From contig CM073535.1 of assembly GCA_037074615.1 (NCBI GenBank), forward strand, positions 9,587,001-9,651,000: a DNA stretch of 64,000 nucleotides, given 5' to 3'. The notes under the pieces were generated by a model, which searched no databases, was not told the DNA's origin, and saw only the letters and a list, made by a program, of their open reading frames with translations. The stretch comes from Leucaena leucocephala. Its lineage: Eukaryota; Streptophyta; Magnoliopsida; Fabales; Fabaceae. This document shows positions 34,655 through 46,113 of this stretch, one piece after another; position 1 is the first letter of the stretch, and the number at the start of each line of letters is the position of its first letter. The translations under genes were made by a program, and so were the position numbers.

Positions 34655-36220
34655 CTGGCCCCCATAGCTCTGTTCTTAGTATTTGCAGTTCTATCTGCAA
34701 TCGAGGTTAGTGCTGAAAGAAATGATTCCAACATCATAAAGTTGGATTATTCTCTCACCCCAAAATCGAATTCTACTTCATGGGTGTCCCCGTCTGTTCT
34801 GTTTTCCTTCGGATTTCATCCACAAGATAATGGCTTCGCTGTTGGAACAAGGCTAAAGGAACAATCGTTTGGACACCTGATGACCTGAACAATCTATCTG
34901 CTTCCTCTGATTCAGTAATCGAATTAACCAAAGACGGTCAACTTGTGCTTAGAAACGAGCCAAAACAGATGGAAGTAGTCAATATTGCTAATGCGTCGTC
35001 TGAGCCTGCAGATTCAGCATCTATGCTTGATTCTGGGAATTCTGTGCTTTATAATGAAAACCATAGTGTCATCTGGCAAAGCTTTAATTACCCCACGGAC
35101 ACCATATCAGGGGATCAGAATTTATCTTTGGGACAAGAACTCATCTCTGCAAATATACATTTTGTTTTCAAAATGCAGACTGATGGAACTCTTGTTGCAT
35201 ACCCTATGAACAATGAAGCAGCAGAAGATGCTTACTTGGTCCCAGAAACTATTCAACTAAACCCACAGGTCTCACGGCTACCTCTTAATCTTACAGGCTT
35301 TGTAATTTGCCAAAGCTATGATGGAAATTCCATAAAGGTTCTGGCCAATAGTAGCAACTATCTTGGAAGCAACACAAGCTTAATTATCTATCGTGCAACA
35401 TTCGATTTGGATGGTAACTTTAGATTGTTTGTTCACACATTTGAGAAGAATACTAGATTCAATGTTCAACCCGTGTGGCATGCTATATCTAATCAATGTG
35501 AAGTCCAGAGCATATGTGGTTTCAACAGTAATTTCTCTATGAATGGCAGTGAAGCAGTTTGTAAGTGTTATCCTGGATTCATGCCCATGATTAATGGGAA
35601 TAAAAGCATCATGTTCGTGGACTGCGAGCAATGGAGCAAAAACGCCTGTAAAACTAGTGAAGATCCAAAGATGTTACATTGTTGTTCCCTTACAAGATGT
35701 GCAATGGAGCCTTGTTCCTTATTTGGTCATACCATTGGAAGGGGACGCTTGTGGGAAGTCTTGCTAGGAAGACTGTGATTGTGGGGCAGTGTTACATGAA
35801 GATGGAACGTGCAAAAAGTATAGTCTTCCTCTTAGATTTGGCAGAATTGATCATGATGTCTCAACCACAGCCTTCTTCAAGTTGCCTTCAACAAATATCA
35901 TTCCTTCAAAACCGAAGAAGCCAGAGGTTCTACCGAAGAAGCCAGAGGTTCTTGTTGATGACATGAAAAATCTGATTTTGAATCTGGTCATCACTCTAGG
36001 TTCAATTTCATTCGTTTATTTATTCTTTGAAATGTCCATTTTCTTCATCTACATGCACAAAACTATCTACGAGTGGGAATATGGAATTCACTGAGGACTG
36101 TAGTCTACGAACATTTTCCTTTGATGAATTGTCTGATGCAACAGGAAACTTCACAGAAGAGATCGGTAGAGGATCTTTTGGTGAGGTTTACAAGGGGACA
36201 ATTGAAGAAAATAATAGAAG
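34655..36220 (+). pseudogene. G-type lectin receptor-like kinase, copy C, 5' part (broken)
   Basis: This is a paralogue of copy A. The start codon position is CTG (34655-34657) where A has ATG. An 11-bp loss relative to A near 34856 shifts the lectin frame. The rest of the lectin and EGF/PAN-like region (WQSFNYPTDT; ISNQCEVQSICGF) is open from about 34890 to 35690. A two-base loss near 35690 and another shift near 36060 follow. The membrane helix (about 35970-36050) and the kinase start (GRGSFGEVYKG) are recognisable. The frame runs into an LTR at 36221 and resumes at 41465. Confidence 0.9.
36216..36220. repeat. 5-bp target-site duplication, left copy (insertion in copy C)
   Basis: AGAAG precedes the 5' LTR and is repeated at 41460-41464 after the 3' LTR. 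The kinase sequence is continuous once the element and one copy are removed. Confidence 0.9.
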
Positions 36221-36634
36221 TGTTAGAAAATAGGTTAATTCACCTTTAGGGAATTAGGTCCAAACCCAATAGAAATTGGGTTATTATGAGAATAATAAAG
36301 AGAGTGGGGTCTATGTGTAATATACCCCTTATAAGGTAAATGAGAGTTATCCTATCAGTCATTTTAGGAGAAGATCGTAGGGGGAGCGGATAGTGATTTT
36401 AGATCTCATTCCCCCCTCACACAGGCAGGTACGCAGAAGTACACCAAGAGAAAGTGCAATATGTATTTTTTTTCTCCTATCCTCCTCTCTCTCTCTCTAC
36501 AACATCCAAACTCTCTCATCTCCCGGTGTCATTTGCTGTGTAACGTAGCCAACAGCCTGTTAAGATGCTCCAGTTTCATGTGGATATTTCAGTAAGTAAG
36601 AGTCAGATTCAAAGTGCGCCTAAAAAGCCTTATA
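36221..36634 (+). repeat. 5' LTR (insertion in copy C)
   Basis: Aligns along its length with 41048-41459. It contains a CT-rich block (CTCCTCTCTCTCTCTC) near 36480-36500 and ends CCTTATA, directly before the primer-site-like sequence. Confidence 0.85.
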
Positions 36635-36879
36635 TTGCTATGAGAGCAAGGTTTTATATTTTTTTATATGCTTCCGCTGTAAGTGCTTTTGTGATCTTTT
36701 TTGTTTAAGTGTATATGTTGTATTATTACCAGTTATTTCAGATTATAGTATTTGTTTTCTGATTAAATATATGAAGCATGCATATGAATCATAAAACAAA
36801 AAAGAACACACTTTCAAAAGCTTCTTCGTTCAAAATTTGGTCACTAGAAAATACATTTTTAAACTTTAAAATTAGTCCC

Positions 36880-38310
36880 ATTGTATAGAGCACATACAAG
36901 ACTATCTTCTGTGACTAAGCAGAACAATGCTATCTTCCTTTCGATGCTGAAGAACATCAAAGTTCCTAATGGATACTCAAGCAATATATCAAAATGTATC
37001 GATCTCTAGTCTCGAAAGGTTTATAGGTTAAAAAGTCATGACTTACATGTTCTTATGCAATAGCTCCTCCCTCTAGCTTTGAGACACATGCTTCCTCCTG
37101 ACGTATTTGTGGTATTGGAGGAGTTGTGTTATTTTTTCAGGAAGTTGTGTGCGAAGGTCTTGATACCTCAAGAGCTCGATCAGCTGCAGGAAAAAATAAT
37201 TCTTACACTATGTCATTTGGAGATAATATTTCCTCTATCATTTTTGATTGTCATGCTTTACTTGATAATCTACCTTGTTCGTTCAATATTGCTGGATGTA
37301 CCCTATTGAAAGGTATGAGAAACTTTCTCTTCATACTTTATTTGATACTTGTGATTCCACAAAATGCACAGTTGTTAATCTAATGTGACACTAGATTTTT
37401 GGAAAAGCTAAAAACTTATGTTCGCAATAAGCCATGGCCAGAGGGGTCAATAGCATAAGGTTCTTTAGGGGATGTGGTTCTAACTTTTTGTTCAAGGTAC
37501 TTTAATGACATGAAGACATCTTTTAACCACCCATGTCTAGTTGATGATTCTACTCCTCGTCATACCATGTCAAGTGATTTGTTCCCTCCTATTGGTAAAC
37601 TCATTGGAGGCTAAGTTCTTCAAACTCAGTCCCACAGAGAAACTACAAACACAGACATGTTATGATAAATTGCAACAAAGTTTAACTTTTTCTCCTATAA
37701 GTATATATACGTAAATTAAACGAACACTATTTTGTATACTTGTAATTCAACTTATTCATCTCTAACGCTTATAAAATAAAGTACACTTCATTATATTGTA
37801 TAGGGAGTATATAAGCCATGTTAGGCGCCAGCTACGAGTATGTAGGCGAACATCTGTTGAGGTTGATAAAAGAGTCTACCGAGAGTTTCCTGATCGGTAC
37901 ACAACAAATATGAAATAACAACAAACCTTACAGATCCGAATTTAGAAATCTTTCACTCGGCTCTTTAGACCATGTGAGAAGGTGCATCGCGTATAATGTT
38001 AACATGTTCAAGTTTTATACGATTGCAAGTGTCTAGAGACTGATTACCAAAACTCTGGAGTTTGCGGCACATTTGGGACAAGGAGTTATGATAGCAGCAG
38101 TAACGGTGACATATGAGACATCACTTATTATGGAAAGCTTATTGACATGGTTAAGTCAAATTACCAGCTTTTTACCATAACTCTTTTCAAGTGCTCCTAG
38201 GCAAACACGACATCTTCATGGGGACTTACTATTGATGACTTAGACATCACATCTGTCAATTTTTCCAGGCTTATCCATGCTCTAACACGGCCTCTTCTCA
38301 TGAAAGTCAA
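36880..38310 (+). pseudogene. CACTA TNP2 transposase, C-terminal half (DUF4218 and DUF4216)
   Basis: One frame reads KNIKVPNGYSSNI, then LKSHDLHVLMQ, LCHLEIIFP and NKPWPEGSIA with TFCSRYF. This is the DUF4218 part of TNP2. A later part reads YREFPDRY, TRSYDSSSNGD, TYYGKLIDMV and TLFKCS...DDLDITSVNFSRLIH, which is DUF4216. Stops and frame changes are frequent. The catalytic core upstream is absent. The sense strand is +, opposite to the Ptta-like gene that follows. Confidence 0.8.
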
Positions 38311-38439
38311 TTACAAATAAATATGTAAATATTAAATTAGTTTATAAATAGTTAATAACATCTAATAATTTAACTTCTCTACTTACGATCTCATAGTAAG
38401 CAACCGAGAAGGGTCTCGAGCCACCCTTATCACATGGTC

Positions 38440-38760
38440 TAGTGAAAGACGCTGGCGACAACTCTCTATGATGCTTCTTGAAATAAATTACATATATGGT
38501 CAGTCAACTGGGTGAAAATTAAATATTCTAAACTTAATTAACTAAACCCTTGTCTCTAGTGTAAACCGGGATCTGACAAACTCCCTCCAATCTTGAGCAG
38601 ATACACCATAAGGCACATTATTCTCTATGTCCTCCTCACTCCGCATCCCATCACCTCTTACCTGATGAAATAGGCCAACTTCACATTCCTTTAGTCCTTC
38701 GCTAGCCTCTTCATGGTATTTCCCCCATATGCTCTTCCACCACAAACTTAATATGTAATT
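38440..38760 (-). pseudogene. CACTA Ptta/En/Spm-type plant transposase fragment
   Basis: Read on the - strand, the frame around 38542-38745 gives WWKSIWGKYHEEAS, NVPYGVSAQDW and REFVRSRF. This pattern (WKxxWxKY ... P.GVxxxDWxxFVxxR) is that of the plant transposase (Ptta/En/Spm) family. A closely related segment occurs at 59060-59420 in the other CACTA element, in the same orientation. Confidence 0.65.
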
Positions 38761-40135
38761 AAGTAAATTAAATGTTAATTTTCAAGAAAATATTCATTCA
38801 TTTAAATAACTGATGTAGGATTAAAATTAATTACCTTTATTAGTGCTCACTCTCTGTCCTTGATGAGCATCCATCACTCGTCAGTTCTTCTTGTTGATGG
38901 GGAAATGGGTCCACCCTTTTCTAGAAATCGCATGTATTTGTTGTACATTTGGCCCCCTTGTTGGATCGGCTAGTCCATCTAGTTAGCCGGCACGATCACA
39001 TGCCCCATTGTCATCATACATCTATAGCTATCATCCTGCTAGTTAGCCTGATCCCATGCTCATTTACAGAGTGTAATTTAAAAATAATTATATTATTCAA
39101 ACTCATATAAAATTCAAATTATAAATTGTAAAGTACAAATTAAATAAATTCTTAACTATGACTTCTACCAACTACCCGTTTGCCACCTTTCACGACGAGG
39201 CTGCTTATCCCCCTCCTCAGCATCCTTACCCTCTTCTCCCTTGCTTGTTCCTTCCCCTGCATCATGCTGGGGGAAGGCTATCTAGTATGTGGAACTCCTC
39301 CCTCAAACAGATCCAACATCATTGCCTCATTGAGCTGGTAGAGTTCATAATCATCCACGCTGATGTCTAGCTCAGAATCCCTATCACCAACACTCTGGCT
39401 AGGGGTAGGTCTATACGGATCCATTGACTCCTTACCACTACGAGGGCTTATCATATTTAAAATGAAAAACACACAATAGTAGATTCTATTAATTATAAAT
39501 AATTACATGACAAGATATTAAATAAAATTAAAAATATACAAACAAGATCTTATTAAATCTAAATAAAAAAATTTCCTAATCTATATTACTAATCAATACA
39601 TAAATAAAGTCTAATTTATTGACAAAATTTGTAATTCAAGAATCAAAACATTAAATTTTGTAAAATATTCCTAATCATAATTCTAATTAACAAATAAAAA
39701 TATTCCTTGTCAAACATTACTCTTAAGTCCAACATATTTAAAAAATAAAGCCCAACATGTATTCCTCATCAAACAAGTATTTGTAGTCTAATTTATATTC
39801 CTAATTAACAAATAAAAATAAAGTCCAACATATTAAAAATATTCATAGTCAAACTGATATTCCTATTCCACTTAACCATCTAAAATGTTAAAAAAAACAT
39901 TTAAATAACGCTAAATAAGGATTTATAATCAATATATAACTAAATTAAATAAGTAACTCAACTTTTTAAATAAATAAACTATGTAAATAAAATTTTTATT
40001 CGTACCTCAAAAGTGGACTAAGATATCGATCTACGCTCCAAATAAGAGTTCTAATCACAATTTGGCAGAGCTTCGCTACTCGCAAATGGCAAAACTTATA
40101 AATGAAAGCGTACGGAGTATTTATAGGTTTTTGAA
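38761..40135. other. CACTA-related interior, uncharacterised
   Basis: Parts of this stretch (about 39890-40135) match 59460-59690 of the element at 56452. A - strand frame at 39278-39472 (PYRPTPSQSVGDRDSELD) may be part of the CACTA second gene, but I cannot name it. The rest is AT-rich. Confidence 0.4.
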
Positions 40136-40694
40136 AGCTTGTATTTTTGTAGTAGTTTGTACATTTGTAGCGATTTATTAGGACAAACTGCTATAAATTT
40201 TCAACGTTCTATGACACATCTCTATACATTGGTCTGTAGGTACTTTATAGTGGTTTAAACTGCTACAAACATGTCCCCAAAGTGAAATGAGAACGGTCAT
40301 TTTTCTCAGGGTTTAAACTATTGCAAACTCTATCATGTCAACTGTCACTCCTCAACTTTGAAGTTTGTAGCGGTCATAAACCATTGCAAACTCCTAGTAA
40401 ACCAACAGTCCCTTATCCATTTGAAAGTTTATAGTGGTTTAAACTATTGAAAACTGTTCGCACGTTGTGGCACGAAAATTAGTAGTGGTTTAAATACAAA
40501 TTTGTTCTCTCCTTATGTTGGTGCCATATTTTTAACGATTTTAATAGCAACAAATGTCTCCGTAGACACTGTTTACAATCAAAGTTTTACAAATTTATAG
40601 TGGTTTAGAGGCATCTCTACAAAATGAGACTTTGAAGCGGTTTGTCCCTAACTGCTATAAAGTATCACTGCAGCTCTCAGTTCTTTTTGTAATG
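40136..40694. repeat. CACTA subterminal repeats and right terminus
   Basis: Many short motifs of the type TTTGTAGCGG and AAACTGCTACAAA, in both orientations, fill this region. The last bases, inverted, read CATTACAAAAAGAACTGAGAG, very like the right terminus of the element ending at 60252 (CACTAGAAAACAACTGAGAG). This is where CACTA transposase is expected to bind. I found no certain left end; CACTAGAAAATAC at about 36842 is only a candidate. Confidence 0.75.
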
Positions 40695-41047
40695 ACATAC
40701 ATGTTGGTGTCTATAGCCAATCCCATGTGATATTATTTTGTTAATTTTATAAGTGTGGACACTATGTATAAGTGGAGGCTATGAGTTATATGATGACTCA
40801 ACATGGATTAGATTACCTATAAGAAAAGTGTGTAAGGATAAATCTAGGACATTAAGGACACTATACTATATTTGGTTGAGCTGCAATAAAGGGTTATTTT
40901 GTGCTAGTCTCTATAAAAGGGATTTCTAGTACAAACACCGGATGAAGACGTCTTGCCTACACGATTACAGTTAAGCAACTGGTATGAAAAATGAAAGAGA
41001 ATGAGATTGGACCCATGATATCTAATTAACCAAATGTGGGTGGAAGA

Positions 41048-41459
41048 TGTTTAAAAAATTGGGCTAATTCACCTTTGGTAGATTAGGCCAAAACCCAATA
41101 GAGATTAGGGCCATTATAAGAATAATGAAGAAAGTGTGGTCTATATGTGTAACGTAGCCCTTTATGAGGTAAACAGGAGTTATAACATCAATTATTTTAA
41201 GAGGAGATTGTGGGAGAGTAGGTAGTGATTTTAGATCCCAATGTTTTCCCACCTCACGTAGGCAAATATGTAGAAGCACACCAAGAGAAAGTGCAATATA
41301 TATTTTTTACTCCTCTCCTCCTCTCTCTCTGCAAGGTCCAAAATCTCTCCTCTCCCGGTGTCATTTGCTGCATAGCTAGGAGTCTGTTAAGGTGCTCTAG
41401 TTTCATGTGGGTATCTCGGTAAGTCATAGTCAGATTCAAGCTATGCCCGAAACCTTATA
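41048..41459 (+). repeat. 3' LTR (insertion in copy C)
   Basis: Pairs with 36221-36634. It starts TGTTTAAAAAATTGGG and ends CCTTATA before the AGAAG duplication. Differences from the 5' LTR are many by eye, more than between the LTRs of the Copia element in copy A, suggesting an older insertion. Confidence 0.85.
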
Positions 41460-41464
41460 AGAAG

Positions 41465-42215
41465 GATTGTTGTGATGAAACTAGATGATGTTATTGACTT
41501 AGGAGGAAGAGAATTTAAAGCTGAAATAACTGCAATCACTTGAACTCTTCACAGAAATTTGGTTCAGCTCATTGGTTATTGCATTGATGGTTCAAGAAAG
41601 TTTATTGTTTGCTAATATATGAGAAATGGGTCTCTGGCAGATTTTCTGTTCAAAACTGAGATGCATCTATCTTGGAAACAAAGAGTCAAAATTGCATAGG
41701 ATATAGCAAGGGGGATCTTATATGTCCACGAAGAATGTGAAGTTTGTATTGTGCACTGCAATATCAAGCCTCAAAACATTCTCTTGGATGATATGTGGAC
41801 AGTAAAAATATCTGTTTTGGACTTACAGGGCTTTCAATGCCAGAACACTCAACATGGCAATAACAAGAGGCTACGTGGCACCCAAACGGCAGAGAGATGC
41901 ATTGGCATCTGTTAAGGTTGATGTCTACAGTTATGGCATGGTGCTGTTGGAGATCATATGTTGTAAGGAACATAGATTTGAATATTTCATCAGATGAGGA
42001 AATGATGCTTTCAAGTTGGGTGTATAATTGCTTTGTGAGAGGGGAATTGAAGAAACTAGTAGTGGATGAAGATGTGGAATGGAGGACATTGGAGAGAAAT
42101 GGTGAAGGTAGGCGTTATGGGGTGTCCAAGAGGACTTGTCTCTACGTCCTTCCATGAAAAATGTGATTTTGATGTTGAAAGGGTTAAAAAATATCCCAAT
42201 TACACTTGAACCAAC
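41465..42215 (+). pseudogene. G-type lectin receptor kinase copy C, 3' part of kinase
   Basis: This continues from 36220 with the kinase beta-3 strand onwards. Met (41475-41477) stands at the catalytic Lys position and Asn (41760-41762) at the catalytic Asp position (HCNIKPQN). Stops include TGA in the alpha-C region, TAA before YMRNGSL and TAG before DIARG. A base is lost in the DFG region near 41813. Small indels near 41965 and 42100 shift the C-lobe frame. It is clearly dead. Confidence 0.9.
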
Positions 42216-43700
42216 ACCTGTTGGTTCAATCCATATATATTTAATTGTGTCCACATTCAAGTTTGTATTTACTTATGTATCTTAGCTCCTACTACTCCGT
42301 GCAATTTTATGTAAGTATTATATCCTTGTAAATCCATAAATGCAAGTTAGTTTGTTGATCTACTACTCCTCTTGAGCTTAATATAGGGTCTAATTATAGA
42401 GTTAGTCTTAGTCCTAAATATAAAATCTATTTCTTATATATATAATTTTTTTCTTAAATTAACCCTATTGATGATCCTTCAATAATAATCAAATAGGAGT
42501 TAAGGAAGATGATTATAGTATTTTAGAAAACATATATCATACTAACTAATTTTTTTAATCTAATAAATTAGTTAAATATTTTATGACTTGACTTTGTGAG
42601 TAGTGCTTCTTGGGGTAATGTGATTTGTTTGCTTGTTCAAGTTTAACTACTTTAGTAATTAAATGATTTCGACTTAAATTATTTAAAAGTAATTACGTTA
42701 AGTTGTACAATAATTATTGATTTGAAATGTTTCCGCTGAGTATGCTCGAATGATTTATTAATCTAGTTGAAATCAATTTAGGTAAAAGATTTAAGTTGTT
42801 CTCTTGAAAGTATTTTTGAGAAAAAATGTACTTCAAATTTGACTCACATAATTTAATTTCCTTATTCTCTCTCTATTGAATCATTTTATGGAGCGATGAT
42901 TGCCCATGCTTCAGTTAAGAATTGGGAAATTAGTGGATTTGGCTCATATTGGATGGGATAATATTCAAAATTAATATTAGGTTCAAGAAAAAAGTTTAAA
43001 TAATATTATACTAGGAATTTCAGAAATAAATCAATTTAAAATATTATTAACAAGATAAATATTTTTAACAATTTTTTAAGAATCGTTATATAACACGGCA
43101 ATTCAAAAATGATGACAAGCAATAAACAAATTGGACCCCATTCAATTGAAATTAGTATCTTTAAGTACATGCGTTCATTTATTTGTGACAATTACTTTGG
43201 TGCTAAGAATTTTCAAAGTGGGATGAGAACTGAAATATTCAAGCAATTGATCAGTTTTTGGGTATCACCTTCCCATTATCACAATGCATGAAGTCACATC
43301 ATGAGGACAAAAGTCGGGCTACATTTTAGAATTTACAACTAGTTTCATATTTAGTCATTCATATATATGTTATGATAAGCTCCAACAAAATTCAGTACAG
43401 TTAGTAGATAGTCGAATCTCTTTAATATATTGGGTTTAAATTATGCCATATGTATGGAAAATACTTTATTAGGAGAAATAAAACCTATAGAGGTGATATT
43501 TATGCCTTATGATGATTAGTCTCTAGCTATCGGTCAAAAGATACTCCTTGAACTCTAAAACAAATATACTATGATAGGCTAGAGCTAGAAAAGTTCATGT
43601 ATAACACGGCTTAAGAAATGAACATCCATGAACCATAAATCTTTGGAATTTGGAGCTTCTGCTATTAATTTGGAATTAGTTGTTTCATTTCTATGTCACA
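42216..43700. other. 3' flank of copy C (shared with copy A) with a MITE
   Basis: About 42365-42590 is a Stowaway-like MITE related to 29750-30010 and 17030-17315. The remaining flank aligns with the 3' flank of copy A (13860-15350). No gene is seen. Confidence 0.6.
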
Positions 43701-46113
43701 ATTGTTGGTGGGATTGCTCTTCTCCAAAGAATACAAGAAGAGATGAAGAAGAAAGTTGTATAGGTTGGGTTGACCAGTGAATTTTCTAAAAGATATATTG
43801 AAGACCCTTAAATATAGATTGTTCTCTCAATACTCAAGCGAAGACAACAATAACATTTACAAAGTGATAATTTGACATGACTATCTCTATGTCCACTCAA
43901 AGGAAAAAGTAATGAGTTTGATCTTATTGTATTTCTCAAATGAGTGATGGTGTTGGGTATTTATAGGCCTTGAAGTGAAGCCTGCTTGAAGTAGTGCCTC
44001 TTTGAGCAACAATATATTTAGATTTATAGATGAACATAAATTAAATAATTAATAATTATTTTCCATGAAAAATAGCAACCTTTTAAAAATATAACTTCCT
44101 ATATAACCTTTCTCATAAATTCCTTAATTAATTTATAAGGAGGTGACTTTATAAAATACACATCTTTTCATTTTAAAATATTCTAAAATTAATGAATTTG
44201 GTACTTGAAATAACCTTACGTCTGATATCACCTAGGGGTTACTTCAAAAATTAAATCAATGATTGCGTATAGTATAACATCAGGTCGTTCTCTTTGAGGA
44301 ATTGAAAATGAAATTAAATTTATAAGTAATTAAATGCAATGCAACCTACGCTAAAAAATGAGAGTTTGATTTGATTGACTAATAAATAAATACAATGAAT
44401 TAAAAATAAATTTAAATAAAATATTTTTGATATTTTTAATTTAAAGAAAGGAATAATGAATGGAATGAGAGAGAGCAATTAATAATAAAAATAACCTTCC
44501 AATTCAATAACATATACAATCATAGATTCAAATTATATGGGAGTTATAAATAATGAATCAAAAATTATAATTAAGCTTTTAATCCAACAACCAAGCCACC
44601 TCGAATTGTCACAAAATATTTTTCAAAGTCCTAATTATGAAGTTATTGGATGATAGAGTTGTGATTGGGATAGATAAATTAAGTTATGGTATTGAATTAA
44701 AAATTTATAAATAAAATAGAATTAGAAGAGAAAAGTAAATATTTATTTAAAAGTATATGTTGTGTCAAATTAATAACTTATTAACGCACATTTATACAAA
44801 TGATGTAGATTGACTAGTGAATTGTGAATTAAGCACGGAGCTCCTCATTTATGGTACTTTTATTAGCTTTAGCGAGAGGTAACCACTCTCCACTCATTGT
44901 GTGTACTAATATGATGTTTGTGAGAGATAACCTCAATTAGACTTCTATGGTTGGTTTTTGTCCCACCAATTTACTGAGGGATTTTCCCCACCAGTTTACC
45001 TAGGGGTTACGACACCCCACCCATTTATCGAGGGCAAATGAATCCATGGTCCAGTCTTGTGCTATGTAGATTTTGGCCGATTCATAACACTCGACCAACT
45101 AGCTTTTTGAGTGGCCAATTATATGGTAGTTATCACTAACCTATGGGTACGATCGGCAGGTATAAAGCAGTTTGGTTGGTTTGATAAGAGAAATTAGGGT
45201 GCTATTTCTATTTGATCATATTATGATAATATATTATTTTCTATCTCATATATTTTATTAATTGTCCCACTTGACACCTCACGAGCACATGTTAATATGC
45301 ATGATGAGTATGATTATTGATTACTGAGACGTTTGTTTCACCTCATGGTTATTAACATTTTTTAGGTGATAGTTTCGTACTAAGACATCATGGAAGGTTT
45401 TGGAGGCTTGATTAGTTCTATATCAATTGTATAGCCTCTTCCTCTTAATTTATGTGAGAAATATATATTGACACTCATTTTGCATACTCTGATATAATGA
45501 GATACTTTATTTGCATTTGATATTGGAAATGCGTGCTTGTAGTAGGCTTGAGGCCCTAGGCTATTGCTTGTGATTTATTGATTATGGGTCTACTTTCAGA
45601 ATGTGTAAGATTGATAATTTATTTATAAATGGGTATTATACATGATCTCAATCATGAAGTGGACTTATGTAATATTATTCCTAGGTTTGATGCCTAGAGG
45701 TCCATTTGAGATGATTGTTAGGATAACCCTAATAGTAGGGTTAATTTGGGGCTTGAACCTTATAACCATGTTAGGAGGATTGAATCCTTTCTAACATGGT
45801 TTTATATACGAATATTGTGTGAAACTCTTATATCTATGATAGTATCCTTATACAAGTTTTACTCATTTTTATCATGGATAACCTTTTCAAAATAAGTTAA
45901 ACTCTTTTAACCATGATAGTGCTTGAGCGGTGGTTGTCATTTTCTATCATAGTCAACTCTTTAGAGGTAAAGTTGTGCGCTATAGCCATGATAATTTTCA
46001 AATGATTAACAAAACTTATTTATATCATGGTTAGTTTGTAACTAATTTTGGTAAAAATGATTTAATGTGGTTAATTATGTTTATGTAAAGGAGAATTTTA
46101 TATTGGTTTTCTT
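43701..46113. other. AT-rich region, no gene recognised
   Basis: I see no protein. Near 44953-45030 a CCCACC..TTTA....GG motif repeats three times at a spacing of about 36 bases. From about 45690 to 46110 the motif ATCATGGTTA/TAACCATGAT recurs about eight times in both orientations, a pattern typical of subterminal repeats of a DNA transposon, though no terminus is clear. Confidence 0.45.

Larger units (their letters stand above)
36221..41459 (+). mobile_element. LTR retrotransposon without pol, inside copy C
   Basis: This 5,239-bp element has 414- and 412-bp LTRs, a primer-site-like sequence (TATGAGAGCAAGG) after the 5' LTR, a purine-rich tract (GTGGGTGGAAGA) before the 3' LTR and AGAAG target duplications. 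The interior has no gag, RT or integrase. Instead it holds parts of CACTA transposase genes and CACTA subterminal repeats. It may be a non-autonomous element that carries, or was later invaded by, CACTA DNA. The LTR ends (TGTTA...TTATA) are not the usual TG...CA. Confidence 0.8.

Noticed and set aside
36839..36854. CACTAGAAAATAC as the left terminus of the CACTA in the copy C insertion
   Set aside because: No subterminal repeats follow it and the flanking three bases do not match those after 40694. I left it as a candidate only.
40136..40694. CRISPR-like array of short repeats
   Set aside because: The motifs are irregularly spaced, occur in both orientations and belong to a CACTA terminus in a plant genome.
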